A stretch of 14,982 nt of DNA, from assembly GCA_013423325.1 (NCBI GenBank), contig BLJB01000455.1, positions 1 through 14,982 of the forward strand, read 5' to 3'. This stretch comes from Usnea hakonensis (taxonomy: Eukaryota > Ascomycota > Lecanoromycetes > Lecanorales > Parmeliaceae). This document shows positions 8,400-14,982 of this stretch, piece after piece. A program made the position numbers and the translations under genes. Position 1 is the first letter of the stretch. Each line of letters opens with the position of its first letter. The notes under the pieces were generated by a model. The model had not been told where the DNA came from and did not search any database. It saw only the letters and a program-made list of their open reading frames with translations.

Positions 8400-8943
8400 T
8401 TGATCTGTCTTAACTTCCCAAGCTTAGAGATGGCCTGGATCAAAGGATTTTGCTGCCCCTTTGCCGACTTCTCTACCTGGTCCTTAACCCTCATCTTGAT
8501 CCATTCCCATATCGGACCGTCAACGCTCACAGCCACATTGCGTAAACCTAATGCGATCGCTATTCGGGCCCTTCATGCAAGACAAACCTTGCGAAGTCTT
8601 CTCAGCCGAGAAGCGACCTACGATCTGTTGATTAGTATTTGGAAAATCAACTATATTTTACTTAAGAGCTCACTCAACGGTGTAAGAGTTGAAGGCGGGA
8701 CGGGTGATAGGACTGAAAAGGTTGATCCCAGTGGTAGCGTTGAAATAAGTAAAGACAGCGATAACGAGGAAGAAATCTATAATGAAGACCGAAGACGATA
8801 AGGGAACGGGCAGCTTCACCGAGATGCCTGAGGGTAGTATTGCCGGTAGTGAGCTTGCACCTGATCAAATACCTAAAGCAATACCTCGAAAAGCGTCGGC
8901 GATAGGCGTGGTAGCTAGTGCTACAGCCGGTCGCGGGCTATAA
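8400..8943 (+). pseudogene. GRAM-domain protein fragment, frameshifted
   Basis: The plus frame contains KPNAIAIRALHARQTLRSLL, then SREATYDLLISIWK. The pair 'N-A-I-x-I...F.S-[FL]-L-S-R-[DE]-A-T-Y-D-L' closes the GRAM domain of fungal lipid-transfer/membrane-contact proteins (Lam/Ysp-like and relatives). An acidic linker follows (NEEEIYNED). The frame ends at TAA 8799-8801, but a shift of one base at about 8790-8800 continues in coherent protein (GTGSFTEMPEGSIAGSELAP) to TAA at 8941-8943. The first half of the GRAM domain is badly eroded. The fragment stops close to the start of the PKS remnant on the same strand. Confidence 0.7.
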
Positions 8944-9164
8944 CCATTAGCTTTGGCTCTCCAGAGTATCTCTTTAGATAAGGAATTTCGACCCATGATT
9001 CTGTAGAGCAAGTAGAGGAGTTCGGGAGGACTAGAGTGTAAAGAGTGAGACTTAGAGAGAGGAGGAGCGGCGCTCCGCTCCTTTTAAGCACCATCTCCTT
9101 AATCGTTTCTGGACCGTCTGATGCACGCCCCGCGACCTGGGTATAGACTGGGTATCCAAAAGGT
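8944..9164. other. junction zone between the GRAM fragment and the PKS remnant
   Basis: No plus-strand reading gives ketosynthase sequence here, although the KS active-site Cys region should be encoded just upstream of 9165 in an intact gene. A minus open frame covers 8921-9235 (with WVEIPYLKRY and GRASDGPETIKEMVL), but it runs on across genuine KS code, so it is at least partly a shadow. I infer that a breakpoint lies in this zone. Confidence 0.45.
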
Positions 9165-9846
9165 GAGATAAAGCGACGGCTACTATAGGGGTAAGGCAGT
9201 TGCTTGCGTGTTCTTAAAGATGATGTCGATAGCAATTGCGGATGGCAATCAGATCCTTGGTAGTATCTCTAGTACTGCGGTCTACCAAAATGAAAATTGC
9301 ACTGTCTTTGTGCCAAATAGTCCCTCGCTCTCCAATCTATCCAAAGATGTCATCCACGGAAGCAATGGAATCTGCCGCCGTCGATGGAGCGGGCTTGGGA
9401 GGCGCCGTTGAGCAAAGTGCGCGAGAAAAGCTCGAGCCACGGCAGATTTTAGTAGTTGAAGACCATAGTACCGGAACTCCGGTTGGCGATCCTGCAGACT
9501 ATAAGAGCGTTCGTCAAGCGCTAGCAGGACCTATACGTGAAGGTATAGTCTCACTTAGCTCCGCTAAGGGCCTCGTTGGTCATATGGAAGGTATATCGGG
9601 TGTTGTGTCACCTATAAATGTAATTCTTATGACCCAAGAAGGTGTGATTCCATCTTAGGCCAGCTATCAAACAATGAGTCACTATATAAGGGCTTCTCTA
9701 TCAGATATAATAGAGACGGCCACTAAATTGAAGTCTTGGGATACAACCTTTAGAGCTGCTCTTATCAACAACTATAGCGTATCGGGATTCACCGCTTCTA
9801 TGATTGTTACTCAGCCATCCTATATAGATGAAGATATCATTGGCCA
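9165..9846 (+). other. PKS: C-terminal half of ketosynthase (KS)
   Basis: It begins at DGYYRGKAVACVFLKM (family DGY-RGE-V). It then has STAVYQNENCT, and, after a frame change near 9360, VVEDHSTGTPVGDP and KGLVGHMEGISGVV. Both catalytic histidines (in HSTGTP and GHMEG) survive, although the first Gly after His is Ser. The decarboxylating Cys region lies upstream and is absent. The TAG at 9656-9658 stands where relatives have Gln (IPPQAS). The domain closes with ALINNYSVSGFTASMIV. Confidence 0.92.
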
Positions 9847-9879
9847 ATCACTAGATTATACTTCGGGTTACAAGTATCC

Positions 9880-10830
9880 ATTTTGGATTTGTGGTTTAGA
9901 CGACAGAAGTCTGCGCAATTATTACTCTAGGTTTATCAGATCGAAGACCGTATTAACGAACAGGATATCCGTATAGAATTTGTCATTTAACATTTACCGC
10001 CAGTCGAATCGAGGCCTCGACCGAGGTCTCATATTCAATTGCAGTACTCTTGAAGATTTGGAGAAGAAGCTCGCAGCTTTCACCTAGGGAGACGAGAGCA
10101 TCCCATCAATCGGTGCAGAGAAAACACCTCGTCCCGTCATCATGTGCTTTGGCGGGCAAACATCCACCTTCGTCGGCGTAGATAGAAAGCTCTATAATAG
10201 TATCAAGATCCTACGCCGCTATCTCGATCAGTGTAACTCCGTCCTTTTATCTATTAGTCTAGGTGGTTTTTACCCGGGGATTTTTCAACAAGAACTAGTT
10301 CAAGATACTGTAAGACTATAGACAATGCTCTTCGCGACTCAGTACGCTTGCGCAAACAGTTGTATTAACTCTAGTGTCCGAGTTGCGGCTATAATCGTCC
10401 ACAGTTTTGGTGAGTTGACTGCTCTCTGCGTACTGGGCGTTCTCTCGCTCAAAGATACTTTATGAATGATCGCCGGTAGAGCCAAGCTCGTGCGCGACTC
10501 TTGGGGTCCGGATCCAGGATCAATGATGGCGATTAAAGCGGATCTTGAGGATGTACGTAAGATCATTGCCGAAGTAGTTCGGAAGTCATTAGATGCTACT
10601 CTGGCCACAATCGCTTGCTCGAGTATCCAGAATATGGAGTACTATGCTCCCATTTGCATGGATCCAACGCGACTTGTCTGGCTGGACTATAAGGTACTTG
10701 ATCTTGTGTGCCACTATTGGAGCTAGAGGATTCTCAGAAGGCTATTTCAAACACCGACCGCGTTCAAGGCAGAATCATTTTCCACTCTATAAATGATCCT
10801 TAGTACCAGGCCGAGTTCGCCAGGTGTAAA
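9880..10830 (+). other. PKS: KS-AT linker and malonyl-CoA acyltransferase (AT)
   Basis: The linker has FWICGLDDRSLRNYYSRF and RQSNRGLDRGLIFNCST. AT begins at PVIMCFGGQTSTFVGVD. The nucleophile elbow reads VHSFGELTALC (about 10396-10428): the catalytic Ser is kept but the preceding Gly is Val. Stops lie at 9974-9976, 10085-10087, 10319-10321 (family Gln in QTMLFA) and 10463-10465 (TGA before MIAGRAKLVRDSWG). The second half of AT (about 10620-10800) is badly eroded; a broken HS-INDP near 10780-10800 is probably the catalytic-His motif with one base inserted. Confidence 0.9.
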
Positions 10831-10860
10831 CGTTTTATTAGTCACTTACCGTATCTCCGT

Positions 10861-11340
10861 GTCCTGAATCCGGACGATGCCGATGAGATCATTCAAGGAA
10901 GCAATATTTATATGATCTTTGCGGAGATTATAGATTAAGGCGAATAGTACCGTGGCTTAAAGAATAATTTCGGTCTTAGTAATGAGTACGCTGGGTAGGT
11001 TATAAAAAATTACTCGAAATAGATATAGCTCGATACTTATCTTAGTAACTACTTTAGCCAAGTTGTAGGTATCTAGGTAAGTTGCATGACCAATAAGGCA
11101 CCTGAAGACATATTCATTACGAGTAGATGTAAGCTTCTGATTTGGTCTCCCAAACTCCGAAATAATAGTGCCCCTCGAGAGGTATAGGACGTATTTGCCT
11201 ACTATCACCAGGAGTTAGAGAAGGTATTCACTATAGACGCATTCATATTTGATGCTATAAATGATAAGCTAGTAGAAGTTATACTAGGTATTAACTATAT
11301 TAAAGTAGTAAAGGTATCGATACAAAAATTCTGGCGAGAC
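10861..11340 (+). other. PKS: product-template (PT) region
   Basis: One frame carries the C-terminal part of a PT domain: ADEIIQGSNIYMIFAEIID, a stop, GE, a stop, YRGLK, then LDTYLSNYFSQVVGI, VSCMTNKAPEDIFI and LVEVILGINYIKV. PT folds as a double hot dog and fixes cyclisation of the polyketide chain. TAGs at 11026-11028, 11074-11076 and 11185-11187 fall at conserved Trp positions (W-LDT, GIW, EVWDVF). In the LDT.LSD.F.Q block the SD reads SN, so an Asp normally conserved there is lost. Confidence 0.85.
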
Positions 11341-11402
11341 TCTCTCCAAAAGTCGCAAAGCCAACGCCGCCTTCCGGTCGGTAAAGCCCGATATCAAGTC
11401 GA

Positions 11403-11620
11403 CCGCGAGGATACTTCTCGCCAATGTTTCTAGCCTTAAACCTGAAGATATTAGGGACGGCGTGGAGCTAGCTAATATTAGTATCGATTTATTAATAGGT
11501 AAGGAACTTGCCCGTGAGGTTGAGATCATTTTTAAGTGTACCTTACCCACGGAGAACCTAATGGAGGTTACCGACTTCCTCTCCTACGTCGACTGCATTT
11601 ATTCCTCCTTAAAATTATTG
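11403..11620 (+). other. PKS: first acyl carrier protein (ACP1), attachment Ser replaced by Leu
   Basis: ARILLANVSSLKPEDIRDGV is followed by ELANISIDLLIGKELAREVE and the helix III region ENLMEVTDF. The phosphopantetheine motif, normally G-I-D-S-L, reads S-I-D-L-L. The Ser codon at 11489-11491 is TTA, one CpA-to-TpA step from TCA. The domain is otherwise well preserved. Confidence 0.92.
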
Positions 11621-11641
11621 GAGAAAGATAAGACTGAAGAC

Positions 11642-11677
11642 GATAACGACGATAACGACGACAACGATGACAACGAT
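11642..11677 (+). repeat. four 9-bp units in the ACP1-ACP2 linker
   Basis: Two GATAACGAC units are followed by two GACAACGAT units, encoding repeated Asp-Asp/Asn in an acidic interdomain linker. The two types differ at GAC/GAT before AAC, which is the same CpA-to-TpA step seen elsewhere, although synonymous here. Confidence 0.8.
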
Positions 11678-11744
11678 ACTAAGATAGAGGAGACTACCAG
11701 TGAGGAGACTTTGTTATCTAAGGGATCTGATGGTACTTCAACCC

Positions 11745-12010
11745 CCCTTTCCACTATGGACGGTGCCCCTAAGTGTATAGTCGGCATTGTAGAATATCTC
11801 GTAGAGATTTTAGGGGTCTGGGTAAGCGACATCCACGACGACACCCTTTTTGGTTGACCTTGACATCGACTTATTGCTATCTACCGAGCTTCGTTCCGAC
11901 TTTTCTAGCAGGTTAAAAATATATATTGGAGAAGATGTCTCTATCGCGGCTATGATAGTCGAGGAGTTGATCACTAAGATCAATCTATCCTTCAATGCTA
12001 AGAAAAAGAT
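11745..12010 (+). other. PKS: second acyl carrier protein (ACP2), attachment Ser replaced by Leu
   Basis: VGIVEYLVEILGVWVSDI, then DDTLF, then after an extra G near 11853 VDLDIDLLLSTELRSDFSS and EDVSIAAMIVEELITKI. The motif D-I-D-S-L-L reads D-I-D-L-L-L; the Ser codon at 11871-11873 is TTA. Tandem ACPs are common in NR-PKSs and usually act redundantly. Confidence 0.9.
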
Positions 12011-12159
12011 AAGTCTACTAGAGAAAAAGCCTATTATTGAGGCTCTAAAGGCGAACAATACTACTTCTATTACTAATGGTAGTAAACCATCTTCCTCTGC
12101 CGCGACGTCGATACCTGTCACTGGGACACTGTCTTTCATAATAAGCGGCGGAAATCTCA

Positions 12160-13270
12160 AGGTGCCTATATCGACGGTCTTAGAAGCCTTTGGAGAAGCG
12201 AAAGTGCGTATTGATTAGCTTATTCGTGACTATTTCGCCGAGATTATCTGTCCAAGGTCAATATAGCTTTGTATCGCGCTTACGCTGGAAACCTTTAAGA
12301 AGCTAGGGATATCGATTAAAACCGCGAAGGCAGGTAAGGTGCTTAACCGAATTCAGTATTTCGCGTAGTACTAGAAGCTCGTCGAACACCTGTACGAGAT
12401 ACTGGAAAAAGAGGCCCGTCTTATTGATATTGAAGGTTCCAAAGTCACACGCACCGCTATCTCTCCTCCGGCAAAATCTCGCAACGTAGTCCTTCAAGAT
12501 CTACTCCGCTTCTATCCCGATTGGATGTACGCTATAGAGCTTACGTACCTTGCCGGTACCCCATTAGCAGATGTTCTGACTCCTAAAACTGACAGTATTA
12601 AGCTTATCTTTGGAAACGAAGAAGATAGGGAGCTGGCCAGCGGCCTCTACTATAATTATCTTTTTTAACAAGATGAATTCCAGCCAAATGGCAGTCTTTA
12701 TAGAAAATATGATATCGAAAATTGAAATGAGGGATGGAGTATTAAAGATTCTAGAGATAGGAGCCGATACTGAAGAGACTACGTTATAACTGGCACCTCT
12801 TCTAGCACACCTTGGTGTGCCGGTAGGAGTACATATTTACGGACTTATGGGCATCCATGGTCGCTGCTGCAAGGAAAAAATTTAAGTAATATATCTTTAT
12901 GAAGTTCTTGGCCCACGATATTGAGAAGCTAGTCCCCCTGAATATTATGGGTACTCAAGATATCGTGACGCTAGTAACGCTATTGACGCTACTAATAAGT
13001 TTATTAAGTCCGGCACTCATATTCGTAGTGCCCTTCGTTTAGATGGGTCCTTAATGATACTGGAGATGACGGAGATTATCCCATTCATTGATATTATCTT
13101 TGGGCTTCTAGAGGGTTGGTGGCTGTTTGATGATGGTCGAAAGCAATCTATCGCCTACTAGGACAGTTGGGAGAGGGACCTGTAGTTAGTAGGCTTTAGT
13201 TATGTCGACTATAGTAACGGCTATCTTCCCGAGAACAAAATCCAGAATGTAATCATCGCTCTTGCCCCCG
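12160..13270 (+). other. PKS: C-methyltransferase (CMeT) domain
   Basis: The N-terminal lobe has VLEAFGEAKVRID, TFKKLGISIKTAKAGKVL, EKEARLIDIEGS and LIFGNEEDRELASGLY. The SAM-binding motif I at 12751-12780 reads LEIGADTEETT where the family has a Gly-rich E.GAGTGGTT loop; three glycines are acidic. Later blocks are recognisable: VAAARKKFK, a stop, YIFMKF; GSLMILEMTEIIPFIDIIFG; LLEGWWLFDDGRKQ; ENKIQNVIIALAP. Stops at 12216-12218 and 12264-12266 fall at family Gln positions. The domain would have transferred methyl from SAM to the growing chain. Confidence 0.9.
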
Positions 13271-13429
13271 GTCCGATATACGCACGCCTGCTAATGCCAG
13301 AGAATCCGGCTCCGAATAAGGAGTTAAATGACCTGACTACTCGAGACAATGAAATTTCAACCTACGTTCAGAGATTTAGTGCTAACTTTAACGCTCCCAC
13401 TGCCCGGCCTCAAACGGCACCTCCTCGTA

Positions 13430-14637
13430 GTGATGACCAGGGCGTACTAGTTACGGGAGCTTCTGGAAGTCTTTCGTATCTCGTCAAGGTGCTCGCCGAG
13501 CGTCCTGACGTGAAGACCGTCATATATCTCAACCGCCGTAGTAGCTCAGGCCCTCTCGCGCGTCAAAAGGCAGCATTTGTCTCTAGAGTGATCAATGTTG
13601 ATGGCAACGCTCTTAGCAGAATCCAGGTTTTAGAGACGAATACAGCCAAACTATATCTGGGCCTCGCAGATGCGGAATATACGACCCTGGTTCGGAACGT
13701 CACCGCGATTCTGTATAACGCGTGGTCTATAAGTGGCAAGTGTCTAATAAAGGCTTTCGAGGGTTAATTCTAAGCTCAAAAGAATCTCACCGACCTCGCT
13801 CGAGATATTACTAGTACTAGACTCGAAAGCGGAAAGGTCAGCTTCCAGCTTATCTCTTCCATCGGTATTCTAGGGTATCAAACGCTATAGAGCGGCATTA
13901 TCCTTATACTAGAAGATAGGCTAGGGTTCAAGTCCGTTCTACCTAATAGCTATTATGACGATAAGTTTATATGTGATCGGATTCTCGACGAGACGTTATA
14001 AAAGTACCCAAATCTTTTCTGTACTATAACGGCAATACTTGGTCAGATAGCTAGCTCTACAGTGAGTGGATATTGGAATTCAGTAGAGTACTTCTCGTTC
14101 CTAGTCAAGTCGTCCAAGACGTTCAAGACACTTCCTAACTTTGCCGGCGTAAGTCTCTAGGATCAATACTTCCCTCCGGTACGATCCTTAAATGATATCG
14201 ATAACTAACACATTATACCGTTATAGGTCCTCTTATAGTGTCCGGTAAATATTATGGCCGCTGTACTCTCCGAGATTCTGTTTTCTGGGTTGACACCTCA
14301 CCCAATTTACTATATCGATAATCCGGCCCAATAGCCCTGGCGCGAAATGATTGTTACTCTGGCAGATGCGCTAAGAGTCCCGAGCACGAACATCTTATCC
14401 TTTCGCGAGTGGATGTCGAGGGTCCGATAATCGCCACGATTAGTCGAGTTATATAACCCTGCGGGTAAATTAGTTGACTTCCTAGACGACCACTTCTTGA
14501 GCATGTCTTGTAATAGGCTTATTCTGGACACGAAGAGGGCTTGCGAGCACTCTAAAGCGCTTGCTGCTACTAGGCCTGTGAGTACCGAAGTCGCCAGGAA
14601 GCATGTGAAAGTATGGGAAGATATAGGATTTCTATAA
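13430..14637 (+). other. PKS: terminal thioester reductase (R) domain, full length in one frame
   Basis: It begins with VLVTGASGSLSYLVKVLAER, an NAD(P)-binding Rossmann loop that has lost one residue at its third Gly. Then come LNRRSSSGPLARQ, NVTAILYNAW, FQLISSIGILGY, an active-site YYDDK that keeps Tyr and Lys, VSGYWNSVEYFSFLVKSS, IYYIDNP and VDFLDDHFLSMSC. At least nine in-frame stops are present, including TAG 14236-14238 (a family Trp, in W-PVN) and two TAA at family Gln positions after AFEG (about 13765-13773). No frameshift is seen. In intact enzymes this domain releases the product as an aldehyde or alcohol. Confidence 0.92.
14149..14226 (+). other. 78-nt spliceosomal intron retained in the R domain
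   Basis: GTAAGT opens the intron, a branch-like ACTAACA sits at 14204-14210, and TTATAG ends it. Removing it joins FAG to VLL-stop-CPVN, which matches the family's continuous block (G-V-L-S-W-x-P-V-N). Read through instead, it adds 26 odd codons with three stops. Length, splice sites and branch spacing (about 17 nt) are typical of Pezizomycotina. It shows that the copy arose from genomic DNA, not from reverse-transcribed mRNA. Confidence 0.88.
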
Positions 14638-14982
14638 AAGATCGTCCTTGTTCTCGATCAGTCGTTCATTGGTATAAGTATTATAGATATCATTTTCAGA
14701 GTACTTGGGCTTGAGATTTAGTAGCTATTTTCACTTGGCCGTGAGGGCGGCAGGTCGAATAAGCCGAGGTTTTGAGTAACTTGGAAGAAAGCTGGACTTC
14801 CTAGTAAACATATTGAAGAGGAATGATGATGTCCCAAGTTCCGGATATGAAGAGTATTGAGTCGCGTATGTATATCTTGTAATATCCTTCTTGTTCTTTG
14901 TTCTTCTGCTTCTTCTAATTCTTATTCCTTATGGTACCCACCGTGGGTACCACAGTATATTTCAGAATAGTGGCCGTACTTG
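14638..14982. other. no gene recognised downstream of the PKS remnant
   Basis: No coding family is seen on either strand. A pyrimidine-rich stretch (CTTCTTGTTCTTTG and similar) at about 14887-14930 precedes a strong small palindrome listed separately. Confidence 0.45.
14932..14952. repeat. perfect 9-bp inverted repeat with 3-nt loop
   Basis: TGGTACCCA (14932-14940) and TGGGTACCA (14944-14952) flank CCG. The stem is perfect and G+C-rich compared with its surroundings. It lies about 300 nt past the PKS stop codon. It could be a terminal part of a small element, a transcript-end structure or a binding site; nothing here decides between these. Confidence 0.6.

Larger units (their letters stand above)
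9165..14637 (+). pseudogene. decayed non-reducing polyketide synthase (KS-AT-PT-ACP-ACP-CMeT-R), 5'-truncated
   Basis: Domain order from the plus strand: C-terminal KS, AT, product template, two ACPs, C-methyltransferase and terminal thioester reductase, ending with KHVKVWEDIGFL and TAA 14635-14637. This is the layout of fungal NR-PKSs that make C-methylated aromatic polyketides and release them reductively. SAT and the front half of KS are missing. The reading moves frame at about 9165, 9360, 10730-10800, 11340, 11853 (extra G), 12661-12666 (extra T in a T run), 12812-12830 and 12950-12990; from there to the end it is one frame. Many stops replace conserved Gln or Trp codons. No protein can be made. 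The even spread of transitions, with a smaller number of indels, indicates RIP followed by neutral drift. Exact subfamily and product cannot be assigned. Confidence 0.93.

Noticed and set aside
8921..9235. Minus-strand open frame of about 104 codons as a gene
   Set aside because: It crosses convincing plus-strand ketosynthase code (DGYYRGKAVACVFLKM), shows no family signature, and its length can arise by chance where stops are sparse on that strand.
9165..14637. Reassigned genetic code, with TAG read as Gln or Trp, keeping the PKS functional
   Set aside because: TAG replaces both Gln and Trp, TAA and TGA also occur in frame, several true frameshifts are present, and both ACP serines and the methyltransferase loop are lost. 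Decay explains all of this.
1..14982. CRISPR array, rRNA, or bacterial operon
   Set aside because: No regular spaced repeats and no rRNA cores were seen; all recognisable proteins are fungal and an intron is present.

Overview
The window looks like nuclear DNA of a filamentous ascomycete (Pezizomycotina). The reasons are a Tad-like LINE remnant, a fungal non-reducing polyketide synthase (NR-PKS), a short intron with fungal-type splice signals, and pervasive scars that look like repeat-induced point mutation (RIP). I see no intact, clearly functional gene. Nearly everything recognisable is a broken copy or a fragment. Stops fall mostly where the protein family has Trp or Gln (TGG or CAG to TAG, CAA to TAA). 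Other changes are Ser to Leu (TCA to TTA), Cys to Tyr and Thr to Ile. All fit CpA-to-TpA changes on one strand or the other.

Layout, left to right. About 1-1430, minus strand: the 3' half of a non-LTR retrotransposon, ending at a short TTGA-type tandem tail. 1430-1930: no gene recognised. 1933-3649, minus: an unidentified fungal gene with one frameshift and several in-frame TAGs; its central part has a faint PD...ExK pattern. 3650-4590: mostly unassigned, with a TATA-like site and a hairpin. 4594-4818, minus: a MYND zinc finger with one zinc-ligand Cys changed to Tyr. 4930-5160, plus: an unknown open fragment. 5360-5510, minus: a scrap of an MFS sugar transporter. 5815-6035, plus: a tract encoding Asn and Ser runs. 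6381-6590, minus: an unknown open fragment. 6692-6965, minus: part of RPB2 (RNA polymerase II second subunit), joined upstream to an unidentified coding segment reaching about 7240. 8010-8313, minus: part of the SPF1-type P5A ATPase actuator region. 8400-8943, plus: a GRAM-domain protein fragment.

The largest object is a decayed NR-PKS on the plus strand, about 9165-14637. It starts abruptly inside the ketosynthase domain, so SAT and the front half of KS are absent. It then runs KS C-terminal part, AT, product template, two tandem ACPs, C-methyltransferase and a complete-length terminal thioester reductase. An intact relative would make a C-methylated aromatic polyketide and release it reductively, probably as an aldehyde. 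Here both ACP attachment serines are leucine, the SAM-binding glycine loop is destroyed, at least seven frame changes are visible, and many in-frame stops are present. One 78-nt intron in the reductase part has kept its splice signals.

The central 4.5-9.0 kb is a patchwork of unrelated gene scraps, several from single-copy housekeeping genes, in both orientations and all mutated the same way. I infer a graveyard of duplicated segments silenced by RIP, probably in a repeat-rich or subtelomeric region. The identifications come from recognising conserved motifs by eye; no search was run.
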